Source: Patescibacteria group bacterium
Lineage (GTDB): Bacteria > Patescibacteriota > Minisyncoccia > Phycocordibacterales > PALSA-1337
Assembly (NCBI GenBank): GCA_004298345.1
Contig: SCTV01000062.1
Span: 1 to 18,142 of the forward strand
Direction of reading: 5' to 3'
Length of the DNA: 18,142 nucleotides
The translations under genes and the position numbers were made by a program. Numbering within the stretch: the stretch's first letter is position 1; each line of letters begins with the position of its first letter. The notes under the pieces are model-generated. The model saw nothing but the letters and a program-made list of their open reading frames with translations, was not told the origin of the DNA and searched no databases. This document shows positions 11,011 through 17,864 of this stretch, piece by piece.

Positions 11011-11015
11011 TTTTC
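10979..11015 (+). terminator. Terminator hairpin between RNA C and mreB
   Basis: TCCGCCC (10979-10985) pairs with GGGCGGA (10999-11005), and within it AGCT pairs with AGCT around TCG. TTTACTTTTCTT follows; this tract also contains the -35 of mreB, so termination and initiation overlap. Confidence 0.6.
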
Positions 11016-11033
11016 TTCAAAAAAGCGTATTAT
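11006..11033 (+). promoter_or_regulatory. Promoter of mreB (first copy)
   Basis: -35 TTTACT (11006-11011), 16-nt spacer, -10 TATTAT (11028-11033). Predicted start near 11040, only about six bases before the ATG. Confidence 0.6.
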
Positions 11034-11045
11034 ACGTGTACTCAT

Positions 11046-12059
11046 ATGTCATTTTTCTCTAAAAAACTCGGTATTGATTTGGGCACGGCCAACACTCTCG
11101 TATTTCTCCCTGGCAAAGGAATTGTTTTGAACGAGCCATCAGTGGTGGCGGTATCGGAGCAGGACAACAAAATTCTTGCCGTCGGACTCGAAGCCAAAAA
11201 TATGGTTGGTCGTACGCCAGACAACATCATTGCCTACAAGCCGATGAAGGACGGAGTGATCGCCGATTATCGTGTGACCGAAGCAATGCTCCGATATTTT
11301 ATCGACAAGGCGCTCGGCAAGTGGAATATTTTCAAACCTGATGTGATGGTCTCGGTACCGGCTGGAGTGACTTCGACAGAGAGACGAGCGGTGATAGAGG
11401 CGGCTCTTAAAGCTGGTGCCAAAAATGCTTACGTGGTAAAGGAGCCGATTCTCGCGGCGATCGGTGCAGGCATTCCGATACAGGAAGCGATCGGGCACAT
11501 GGTGGTGGATATCGGTGGAGGTACGACCGACGTGGCGGTGATCTCACTCGGTGGTATCGTGTCATCGACTTCGGTCAAATGCGCGGGCAATCGCATCGAC
11601 TATGCTATTGCTGACTACATTAAAAAGACTTTCAACCTCGCAATTGGAGACAAGACAGCCGAGGATATTAAAATAAAAATAGGCTCTGCGATACCGCTCG
11701 AGGAGGAGCTCACGATGATCGTCAAAGGTCGAGATTTTGTTTCGGGACTGCCTCGCTCGACCGAGATGAAGACCAATGAGATTGTAAAAGCGATCGGCAA
11801 GGAGCTCCGTGAGATGATCAAGGCGATCAAGGATGTACTCCAAGAAACTCCGCCAGAGCTCGCTGCGGACATTATTGATCAGGGGATTATTATGACCGGA
11901 GGTTCTTCGATGTTGAGAAATCTTCCGGAGCTCGTTTTCAGACGCACAGGTGTAAAGGCGACTCTGGCTGAGGACGCACTCTATTGTGTGGCAAAAGGTA
12001 CGGGTATCGCGCTTGAACATTTGCATACGTACAAGAAGTCGATTATTTCGAAACGGTAG
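11046..12059 (+). CDS. mreB: Rod shape-determining protein MreB (copy 1)
   Basis: 337 aa, the usual length. Bacterial actin homologue that polymerises with ATP along the membrane and directs the cell-wall elongation machinery. Actin-fold motifs are visible: phosphate-1 GIDLGTANT (residues 9-17), phosphate-2 VVDIGGGTTDVAV (about 157-169) and adenosine motif MTGGSSMLRNLPEL (about 283-296). The N terminus MSFFSKKLG is a short amphipathic start of the membrane-binding type. The near-leaderless ATG has no Shine-Dalgarno site. A second mreB begins at 17865; having two MreB paralogues near murA and rseP makes this a wall-and-shape neighbourhood. Confidence 0.97.
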   Translation: MSFFSKKLGIDLGTANTLVFLPGKGIVLNEPSVVAVSEQDNKILAVGLEAKNMVGRTPDNIIAYKPMKDGVIADYRVTEAMLRYFIDKALGKWNIFKPDVMVSVPAGVTSTERRAVIEAALKAGAKNAYVVKEPILAAIGAGIPIQEAIGHMVVDIGGGTTDVAVISLGGIVSSTSVKCAGNRIDYAIADYIKKTFNLAIGDKTAEDIKIKIGSAIPLEEELTMIVKGRDFVSGLPRSTEMKTNEIVKAIGKELREMIKAIKDVLQETPPELAADIIDQGIIMTGGSSMLRNLPELVFRRTGVKATLAEDALYCVAKGTGIALEHLHTYKKSIISKR

Positions 12060-12077
12060 CGTGTACTAATTCGGTAC

Positions 12078-12180
12078 CATTCTCCCTTTGTAAAGGGAGC
12101 ACCGACAGTATTCTGGCGTGGAGGGATTTGAAATTTAAATCCCTCGGCCTGGAGCCTGCTCCCTTTACGAAGGGAGAATG
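12078..12180. mobile_element. Palindromic MITE/REP-like element between mreB and holB
   Basis: A 23-nt arm at 12078-12100 and its reverse complement at 12158-12180 match at 22 of 23 positions. Each arm is itself a hairpin (CTCCCTTT with AAAGGGAG type). Inside is GAGGGATTT/AAATCCCTC (12121-12145). The right arm contains both AAGGGAGA and the ATG (12178-12180) that opens the longest holB frame. No clear target-site duplication is visible. Transposition is inferred; a REP-like structural repeat is equally possible. Confidence 0.55.
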
Positions 12181-12909
12181 AATTCAAAGACAATGAAATC
12201 CTTACGTGAAAGTTATAAAAACACAGGAAATTTGCATCACGCGTATTGCTTGGTGGGGGTGCGGGATCTCATACGAGATGAGCTCCACACTTTTTTGGCG
12301 GATGATCTGAAGATAGTGATGCAAGGCAATCCAGACGTGTGGAATTTTGTCGGCGATTCTCTCAGTATCGATGAAAGTCGGGCATTAAAAATCACACATA
12401 CTGACCGAGCGTTTGCAAGTGGAGGAAAAAGGATTTTTATTTTGTCCCTCAATACTATAGGGCACGAAGCGCAAAACTCTTTGCTCAAGGTGCTCGAGGA
12501 GCCAGTAGAGGGTAGCCATTTCTTTTTTATTTTGCCATCTAGTGAAGTTCTCTTGCCGACACTGCGTTCGCGCATGGTAGTCATCACCCACGATTCCTTT
12601 AGTGCGGGTGATTCTCAAAGTGATCTCGCAAAGTCTGCCCGTGAATTTATCAAAGGCCCGCTTTCGACTCGACTGGAGTTTGCAAAAATCACTGCGGAGA
12701 AAGTTTCTGATGGGGTAGAGACACGCGCCCAGGTTGCTGATTTTATTTCTTGTCTCGAACGAGAGCTCTACGCACTCTCCAAAAAGAAAGCAACAGAGGC
12801 AAAAGCGCTATTTGTCCTAAAAGAGGTGCTTTTGGCCAAAAAGTACATCAATGACCGCTCGAGCTCGGTAAAGATGCTTTTGGAACATATGGCTCTAATA
12901 CTGGGTTAA
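12178..12909 (+). CDS. holB: DNA polymerase III delta' subunit-like protein
   Basis: 243 aa, shorter than typical delta' (about 330). Part of the clamp-loader family that opens the beta ring onto primed DNA. Visible features: N-terminal YKNTGNLHHAYCLVG, central HEAQNSLLKVLEEP (the delta'/tau family's A.NALLK.LEEPP segment) with FFFILPSSEVLLPTLRSRM after it (the SRC position reads SRM). As expected for delta', there is no functional Walker A. The P-loop and zinc-cysteine region of other delta'/tau proteins is missing, so the protein is minimal. Start is either ATG 12178, inside the palindromic element, or ATG 12193 (MKSLRESYKN), which better fits the family N terminus. Confidence 0.85.
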   Translation: MNSKTMKSLRESYKNTGNLHHAYCLVGVRDLIRDELHTFLADDLKIVMQGNPDVWNFVGDSLSIDESRALKITHTDRAFASGGKRIFILSLNTIGHEAQNSLLKVLEEPVEGSHFFFILPSSEVLLPTLRSRMVVITHDSFSAGDSQSDLAKSAREFIKGPLSTRLEFAKITAEKVSDGVETRAQVADFISCLERELYALSKKKATEAKALFVLKEVLLAKKYINDRSSSVKMLLEHMALILG

Positions 12910-12954
12910 GTAGGATTTTTATCTAATAAATCGTGCGTAAACTACTGAAAGTAC

Positions 12955-12983
12955 TTGACTTTTAAATCCTACCATGCTATACT
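12955..12983 (+). promoter_or_regulatory. Strong promoter of region D
   Basis: -35 TTGACT (12955-12960), 17-nt spacer ending TGC (extended -10), -10 TATACT (12978-12983). The first ATG is five bases further (12989). Confidence 0.7.
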
Positions 12984-12988
12984 GGGGG

Positions 12989-13440
12989 ATGAAGGTGCTT
13001 CAGGGGCAACCCAAAAGGCATCGCTCCTTGACGGTATCATGAGCGTCGATCTGTTTGGTCCCTCAAGACCAATAGTCACAACTATGGAACTAGTGAGTGT
13101 CACAGAGAGTCACAATGGTGGTAGCTTTCCACTTGGTCACAGATGTGACCTTGGTTTCTTGATGGAGCAGAACATTAACCCGGGCGATTTGAGTAAACCC
13201 TAGCCGTTTCCACCCCATGAGTCAGGGTTTAATCCCAGGGGATGCGTGAAAGGTTTTGTTCTCTCCAAAATCAACGCGGGATTGATTCCCGCAGCAAAAG
13301 CCGGCAGTACTGGTAGATCGCCTAACACTGTCGCAGCAGGTCGCCCTTCGGGGTTGGCCGACGTGGCGGTTCTGGAAGACCTCGAGTCAACCGGAGCCGC
13401 CATTTTCCTTTTGTATAACTTTTTATTTATTGCTCCGTAA
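12989..13440 (+). other. Region D: structured transcript or interrupted gene
   Basis: A strong promoter precedes 450 nt that could be RNA or coding. Coding view: ATG 12989 opens a 17-codon frame whose TGA (13040-13042) overlaps ATG 13039; the latter opens 54 codons ending TAG 13201-13203. The same frame then stays open to 13440 (another 78 codons, with AGLIPAAKAGSTG and GLADVAVLEDLESTGAA), so one amber codon splits a long frame. RNA view: many local stems, namely TTGGTC/GACCAA (13055-13072), ATAGT/ACTAT (13072-13085), GGTCACA/TGTGACC (13135-13150), TAAACCCT/AGGGTTTA (13194-13231, starting at the amber codon), GCGGGA/TCCCGC (13276-13292), CCC-TTCG-GGG (13344-13353) and GGCGGTT with AACCggagCCGCC (13365-13401), then ATTTTCCTTTT. 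No tmRNA or RNase P signature is found. Confidence 0.45.
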
Positions 13441-13442
13441 GG

Positions 13443-13535
13443 TATACTATCTTTGTAGGACTCAATTTTAAACTTTGTGCTTCGCTCTGGTGAGCTCAGT
13501 ATGCCCGCCACCAATATGGCTCCTACATTTATAAT
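13443..13535 (+). promoter_or_regulatory. Candidate -10 boxes upstream of frr
   Basis: TATACT (13443-13448) and TATAAT (13530-13535) both lie upstream of frr; neither has a good -35. The second would give a leader of about 13 nt, matching the short leaders of neighbouring core genes. Confidence 0.4.
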
Positions 13536-13555
13536 TTAAAACTTTTAATTTTCCC

Positions 13556-14107
13556 ATGGCCTACGATTTTTCAAAATTCAAATCACGAACAAAGGAGGTT
13601 GAGGAGTGGCTCAAAAAAGAGCTTGGTACTGTACGTACCGGTCGGGCCAACACAGCTATTCTAGATACTGTTACTGTCGACTCGTATGGTGAAAAAATGT
13701 CTATCAACCAAGTCGCTGCAGTGACTGCTGAGGATGCTCGCACGATTCGCATCGCACCGTGGGATATGACTGTTGTTAAAGCGATTGAAAAAGGTTTGAC
13801 TATCGCGAGCCTCGGCGTATCCGTGGTAGTGGACGACAAAGGAGTGAGAGTCACCTTTCCCGATCTCACTACCGAACGACGTGTGGAGATGGTAAAAGTT
13901 GCAAAGGCAAAAATGGAAGAGGCAAAAGTCTCTTTGCGTAAACACCGAGATGAAGCTCTCAAAGACGTACAGGTAAAAGAAAAAGCTGGGGGTATCGGTG
14001 AAGACGAAATCAAGCGAGTAAAAAACGAAATTCAGAAGATGGTGGATGCGAGTAATAAATTGTTTGAGGAGATGTTTGGGAAAAAGGAAAAGGAAATCGT
14101 GGGGTAG
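13556..14107 (+). CDS. frr: Ribosome recycling factor
   Basis: 183 aa, normal length. Together with EF-G it splits the post-termination ribosome so that subunits can be reused. The family signature is clear: ELGTVRTGRANTAILDTVTVDSYG (residues 22-45), IRIAPWDMTVVKAIEKGL, then the domain I helices (VKVAKAKMEEAKVSLRKHRDEALKDV) and DEIKRVKNEIQKMVD near the C terminus. The two-domain arrangement is complete. No Shine-Dalgarno site is visible before the ATG. It is 11 nt upstream of rseP on the same strand, so the two are probably one operon; frr next to rseP, proS and mreB is a grouping I associate with this kind of genome. Confidence 0.97.
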   Translation: MAYDFSKFKSRTKEVEEWLKKELGTVRTGRANTAILDTVTVDSYGEKMSINQVAAVTAEDARTIRIAPWDMTVVKAIEKGLTIASLGVSVVVDDKGVRVTFPDLTTERRVEMVKVAKAKMEEAKVSLRKHRDEALKDVQVKEKAGGIGEDEIKRVKNEIQKMVDASNKLFEEMFGKKEKEIVG

Positions 14108-14118
14108 GAAAATAACGA

Positions 14119-15228
14119 ATGAACATTATTTTATTTCTGATTGTCTTGGCGGTGCTGGTGCTCGTACATGAGTTCGGGCATTTTATCGTGGCCAAAAAGT
14201 CTGGTATCCGCGTGGACGAGTTTGGTCTCGGCTTCCCGCCAAAAATCTGGAGTACTAAAAAAGGTGAGACCACCTATTCTCTAAACACCATTCCTTTTGG
14301 TGGGTTTGTAAAGATTTTTGGAGAGAATCCAAATCAAGAATCTCTTTCTGGACCAGACAGTGCGCGAAGCTTTGTGAGGAAGCCTCGGCATATCCAAGCG
14401 GCGGTGCTTATTGCCGGAATCGTTTTTAATTTACTTTTTGCGTGGCTCCTTCTTTCCATCAGTTTTCTCTTTGGGGTAACCGCGTCTTCGACTGACTACG
14501 CACGATACGGAGAGCGACTTCAGGATCAGCGTATTGTAGTAACGATGGTGCAAAAGGGAGCACCAGCCGGAGCAGCAGGGCTTTTGCCTGGGGATACTAT
14601 TCTTTCGGTGGCGACCTCGACAAAAAATGTTGTCGCAGGAAATGTTACGGTAGAGCAGGTCAAGAAAACTATTTCTGAAAGCAAGGGCAATTCGATCACC
14701 GTCTCGTATAGTCGAGAAGGAAAGACGCTTTCTACCGAGATGGTTGCGACATCAACACTACTCGTAGGAAAATACGCAGTGGGAATTGCAATGGATAATG
14801 TCGGCACACTACAGCTTCCACTACATCTCGCTATTTGGGAAGGGGGTAGACTGACTATTCACGCTATTGGGGCAATTGCGGTAGGACTTTTTGATTTTGT
14901 AGTTGATGCCATTACTGGTCAAGCAGACTTTTCTACGGTTTCTGGGCCGGTGGGCATTGTGGGGCTGGTGGGAGATGCGGCGAGAATCGGTATCACACAT
15001 CTACTCACTTTCACCGCTTTTATTTCTATCAATTTGGCGATCATAAATCTCGTGCCGTTCCCAGCGCTCGATGGCGGCAGGCTACTTTTTGTTGCGATAG
15101 AGGCGATTATTAGACGACCTATCAAACATTCGGTGGCCAATGCTCTCAATATGCTCGGCTTTGTTCTCCTCATGCTTCTCATGCTGGTGGTAACGTATAA
15201 AGATATTGCGAAATTGATGGTGGATTAG
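14119..15228 (+). CDS. rseP: Site-2 membrane zinc protease RseP
   Basis: 369 aa. Intramembrane metalloprotease that cleaves transmembrane segments of substrates such as anti-sigma factors or signal peptide remnants. The zinc motif HEFGH (residues 17-21) sits in the first transmembrane helix and the third ligand lies in ALDGG (D318) near the C terminus, with NLVPFP before it. One PDZ domain spans about 130-215 (VTMVQKGAPAGAAGLLPGDTILSV); Gram-negative RseP usually has two, so this is the single-PDZ form. Further membrane helices lie at about 92-115, 295-312 and 345-362. Eleven bases after frr, likely co-transcribed. Confidence 0.95.
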   Translation: MNIILFLIVLAVLVLVHEFGHFIVAKKSGIRVDEFGLGFPPKIWSTKKGETTYSLNTIPFGGFVKIFGENPNQESLSGPDSARSFVRKPRHIQAAVLIAGIVFNLLFAWLLLSISFLFGVTASSTDYARYGERLQDQRIVVTMVQKGAPAGAAGLLPGDTILSVATSTKNVVAGNVTVEQVKKTISESKGNSITVSYSREGKTLSTEMVATSTLLVGKYAVGIAMDNVGTLQLPLHLAIWEGGRLTIHAIGAIAVGLFDFVVDAITGQADFSTVSGPVGIVGLVGDAARIGITHLLTFTAFISINLAIINLVPFPALDGGRLLFVAIEAIIRRPIKHSVANALNMLGFVLLMLLMLVVTYKDIAKLMVD

Positions 15229-15542
15229 GTGGGTAGAGATAAGATTCCCCACGTCACGAGTACGTTTTGCGGGGCGAGCAAGATTCATGCTTGCCCCCTA
15301 GCGAGTACTCTCTGCTACAGGGACTTAAGATTTACGAATGGGGAGGGGAAACTTCATTTTTACCGAAAAATACAAAACAGCTCTACATAGCCAAATTAAA
15401 TGGCTCATTAGCTTAATAAGCCATTTAAACTTCTAAATAAGCAAAGCTTTTTTCAACTTCGACTCGAACGTTGTGTACATGAGTACACGTCCACACGCTT
15501 CTCGCTCGTTGAAATAAAAAACCAAGCGGGAAGCTTGGTGGT
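15229..15542. other. Gene-free interval with several hairpins
   Basis: No gene is seen in this 314-nt interval. Structures: GGGG-cga-GCAAG with CTTGC-CCCC (15271-15298); TTAAATGGCT/AGCCATTTAA, a 10-bp stem (15396-15428); AAGC/GCTT followed by six T (15439-15453), a possible weak plus-strand terminator for frr-rseP; and TTCAAC/GTTGAA (15452-15513) enclosing GTGTAC-atga-GTACAC (15473-15488). The last nested pair could be the tail of the minus-strand transcript from the 134-aa gene or a separate small RNA; no promoter is clear. Confidence 0.5.
15515..15539 (-). terminator. Terminator of the 134-aa membrane protein gene
   Basis: Minus strand: ACCAAGC (15539-15533) pairs with GCTTGGT (15527-15521), then TTTTT. 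The same stem ends the next gene (16040-16059). Confidence 0.8.
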
Positions 15543-15947
15543 TTATGTTGCCTTTAGTTTTCTGATGCAGAACGAGCTGTTTCGAAGCAGTGTCATTATA
15601 TCTGCAATGAACACGCCGATAGCGATGACCGACAGCCCTAGCCTCAGGTTCACAAAAAGCCAGCCGACCACAAGACAGATGAGCAATACCAGGAATGAAG
15701 ATTCCCAAAACAGATTCTGCTTGTTTGCTTTGAGATAGAGCAGTGCGATCACGGTTACATTGACCTGGAATAGTTTGATGACAATCAGGATTATCAGCAC
15801 TGAGTCCCAGTGGAAAACTGCCAGAAACGTGCACAACAAGAGGAGATAAAGCACACTTGCGTGTAGCAGAATCGACCTTGTTGATGTTGGAAAAGGAGCG
15901 TCTTTTGGCACATGAGACACACTTTGCTGACGTGATGGTTTTTTCAT
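15543..15947 (-). CDS. Four-helix membrane protein, 134 aa
   Basis: Start ATG 15947 (MKKPSRQQSVSHV) is preferred over one 21 codons upstream because the promoter -10 (15992-15987) would put the transcript start at about 15980, inside that extension. Four hydrophobic segments follow a basic N terminus: about 26-46 (ILLHASVLYLLLLCTFLAVF), 49-72, 82-97 and 101-120, ending RNSSFCIRKLKAT. It has the look of a small polytopic inner-membrane protein; I do not recognise the family and see no catalytic motif. It is a single-gene unit with TTGACT promoter and ACCAAGC terminator, the same design as the neighbour at 16065. Confidence 0.7.
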   Translation of the reverse strand: MKKPSRQQSVSHVPKDAPFPTSTRSILLHASVLYLLLLCTFLAVFHWDSVLIILIVIKLFQVNVTVIALLYLKANKQNLFWESSFLVLLICLVVGWLFVNLRLGLSVIAIGVFIADIMTLLRNSSFCIRKLKAT

Positions 15948-15986
15948 AAAGTGGAGAGCAAACCGACGTTTGGTTCGACTATTTTT

Positions 15987-16015
15987 ACAATAGTACTTTT
16001 GTATGACCAAGTCAA
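15987..16015 (-). promoter_or_regulatory. Promoter of the 134-aa membrane protein gene
   Basis: Minus strand: -35 TTGACT (16015-16010), 17-nt spacer, -10 TATTGT (15992-15987). Predicted start near 15980. Confidence 0.6.
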
Positions 16016-16033
16016 TATTGGTCGAATGTAAAT

Positions 16034-16059
16034 TAAAAAACCAAGCGTTCCAGCTTGGT
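16034..16059 (-). terminator. Terminator of the 144-aa membrane protein gene
   Basis: Minus strand: ACCAAGC (16059-16053) pairs with GCTTGGT (16046-16040), then TTTTTAATTT. Stem identical to that at 15521-15539. Confidence 0.8.
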
Positions 16060-16064
16060 CGGGC

Positions 16065-16499
16065 CTAACTTCGAGTGACATCCTCCTCGTCGTAGTGGTC
16101 GAGCCATCTCTCTGCACAGAATTTTGCGAGGAGAGCTATGTCTCCGGCGCAGACTGCAAAGGCAATGACGATAGCCCACACGCGCTGGTTGTCTTGCCAG
16201 AGCACTGCAGCGGCGAGTAACGCAGTGGCGGACATTTCCAGTGCAAAGTGTTTCCGCTTTGGCCAGAGGGTAAGTGCTCCCACCACCATGGTCAAGGTAA
16301 GCACTGTGCCAGCGACGCGCAACACGAGGGCTTTGTTTTCGACGGCAAGCCATACAAAGCTTGCGATGACTACGGTCCAGAAGATGATTCCTGAGAACAT
16401 GGCATGTCCTACGGAATCAGGATCCTCTACTTCAGGAGTTTCCAACGGTTCTTTGACGTTCATGCAGATTAACGGGTTGAGTTGTTTGAACAGCTCCAT
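16065..16499 (-). CDS. Polytopic membrane protein, 144 aa
   Basis: An acidic N-terminal stretch (EPLETPEVEDPDS) is followed by four hydrophobic segments: about 33-52 (AMFSGIIFWTVVIASFVWLA), 58-79 (LVLRVAGTVLTLTMVVGALTLW), 86-101 and 106-127, then a charged tail (DHYDEEDVTRS). The family is not recognised. The start is uncertain: ATG 16499 lies five bases after a TAGTAT box, whereas the better promoter (TTGACT, 17 nt, TATCGT) would start transcription near 16495 and favour ATG 16463 (MNVKEPLE). It is divergent from proS with overlapping promoter regions and similar in layout, though not in evident sequence, to the gene at 15543. Confidence 0.7.
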   Translation of the reverse strand: MELFKQLNPLICMNVKEPLETPEVEDPDSVGHAMFSGIIFWTVVIASFVWLAVENKALVLRVAGTVLTLTMVVGALTLWPKRKHFALEMSATALLAAAVLWQDNQRVWAIVIAFAVCAGDIALLAKFCAERWLDHYDEEDVTRS

Positions 16500-16501
16500 T
16501 T

Positions 16502-16530
16502 ACGATACTACCGGGGGGACATGTAGTCAA
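16502..16530 (-). promoter_or_regulatory. Promoter of the 144-aa membrane protein gene
   Basis: Minus strand: -35 TTGACT (16530-16525), 17-nt spacer, -10 TATCGT (16507-16502). It closely resembles the promoter at 15987-16015. Confidence 0.5.
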
Positions 16531-16556
16531 GTATTCTCTTTACGGCACATTTGCTG

Positions 16557-16562
16557 TACTAT
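16557..16562 (+). promoter_or_regulatory. -10 box of proS (leaderless arrangement)
   Basis: TACTAT (16557-16562) lies seven bases before the proS ATG at 16570; the -35 region is weak. Transcription would begin at the start codon. Confidence 0.45.
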
Positions 16563-16569
16563 TGTCTCT

Positions 16570-17859
16570 ATGCGACAATCATTTCTCTTTACGAAGACTA
16601 GAAAAGAAGCACCAAAAGACGAGGTAGCACAGAATGCGAAGCTTCTTATTCGTGCTGGATTTATTCACAAGGAACTAGCGGGAGTGTATTCGTATTTGCC
16701 ACTTGGTCTACGAGTGATGGAAAAAATCGTGGAGGTGATTCGTGAGGAAATGAATGCGATTGGTGGTCAGGAAGTCACTCTCACTGCACTTCAGGATAAA
16801 AAGGTGTGGGAGACTTCTGGGCGCTGGGATGACTCAGTACTCGATGTGTGGTTTAAAACAAAATTAAAGAATGATACAGAGCTCGGCCTCGGTACTACCC
16901 ACGAGGAACAGCTCACCGCGCTCATGAAAGACTACATTGCTTCGTATCGAGATTTACCACGGTATGTGTATCAATTTCAAACCAAGTTTAGAAATGAGAC
17001 TCGTGCCAAGTCCGGTATTATGCGTGGACGAGAGTTTTTGATGAAAGATTTGTATTCTTTTTCGGCAGATCAGGAAACACACGATGCTTTTTATGAAAAA
17101 ACGAAGCAGGCGTACTCGCGAATTTTTGCTCGGTTGGGTCTCGGAGATCGTACTTACGTCACTTTTGCTTCCGGAGGTTCTTTTTCAAAATATTCGCATG
17201 AATTTCAGACATTATCTGAATCAGGAGAAGATATTATTTACATCGATAAGAAGCAAAATATTGCAATAAATAAAGAAGTCTATAACGGTGACTCACTTAG
17301 TACAGAAGAGGCCAATAACCTCGCGTCTGTCGGTATCAAATCTGTGAATTTGGAAGGCCCATTTAAAGCAATAGAAGTCGGAAACATTTTTAGTCTCGGT
17401 ACAAGGTTCTCTGATGCGTTTGAGCTCAATTTTGTGGCTCAGGACGGAAGCAAAAAGCCAGTCATCATGGGAAGCTATGGTATTGGTCCAGGACGACTCA
17501 TGGGCACGCTAGCCGAAGTGCTTTCGGATGAAAATGGACTGGTCTGGCCGGAAGTAGTGGCACCATTTAGACTCCACCTCATTGCACTTTTTGATAAAGA
17601 AGGCAAGGTAAAGGCGTACACAGATGTACTGTACGAGGAGCTTACAGAACAGGGTGTCGAAGTGCTCTACGATGATCGAGACCAGCGAGCGGGAGAGAAA
17701 TTTGCCGACGCTGACCTCATCGGTATTCCATATCGTGCTATCGTGAGTGATAAAACATTGGCAGAAAAAGTGGTTGAATTTAAAGATCGAAAAACTGGAG
17801 AGGTGACAAAAGTTTCAGAAACACAATTACAAAAAATGCTTGCAAAAAAGACTGACTAA
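16570..17859 (+). CDS. proS: Prolyl-tRNA synthetase, short form
   Basis: 429 aa. Class II synthetase that charges tRNA-Pro. Motif 1 is HKELAGVYSYLPLGLRVMEKI, motif 2 FRNETRAKSGIMRGREFLMKDLYSF (about 139-163) and motif 3 GSYGIGPGRLMGTLAE (about 301-316). An anticodon-binding domain follows (VAPFRLHLIALFDKEGKV to the end). Usual bacterial ProS is about 570 aa because of an editing insertion of some 180 residues between motifs 2 and 3; only about 135 residues separate them here, so the insertion is largely missing and cis-editing of alanyl-tRNA-Pro is unlikely. Start ATG 16570 (MRQSFLFTKTRKEAP) matches the family N terminus; the frame is open upstream but unlike ProS. Five bases before mreB copy 2, probably co-transcribed. 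Confidence 0.96.
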   Translation: MRQSFLFTKTRKEAPKDEVAQNAKLLIRAGFIHKELAGVYSYLPLGLRVMEKIVEVIREEMNAIGGQEVTLTALQDKKVWETSGRWDDSVLDVWFKTKLKNDTELGLGTTHEEQLTALMKDYIASYRDLPRYVYQFQTKFRNETRAKSGIMRGREFLMKDLYSFSADQETHDAFYEKTKQAYSRIFARLGLGDRTYVTFASGGSFSKYSHEFQTLSESGEDIIYIDKKQNIAINKEVYNGDSLSTEEANNLASVGIKSVNLEGPFKAIEVGNIFSLGTRFSDAFELNFVAQDGSKKPVIMGSYGIGPGRLMGTLAEVLSDENGLVWPEVVAPFRLHLIALFDKEGKVKAYTDVLYEELTEQGVEVLYDDRDQRAGEKFADADLIGIPYRAIVSDKTLAEKVVEFKDRKTGEVTKVSETQLQKMLAKKTD

Positions 17860-17864
17860 CTATT

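Noticed and set aside
12989..13412. Region D as tmRNA or RNase P RNA
   Set aside because: No 3' T-arm and acceptor partner for the 5' GGGGGATG, no tag frame with a tmRNA context, and no GAGGAAAGTCC or ACAGAA core of RNase P RNA on either strand.
13200..13514. 104-codon minus-strand frame opposite region D, with an internal ATG at 13403 behind AAAGGA
   Set aside because: Ala/Pro-rich composition unlike the neighbours and no good -35; probably a shadow of the plus-strand structure or frame, though not fully excluded.
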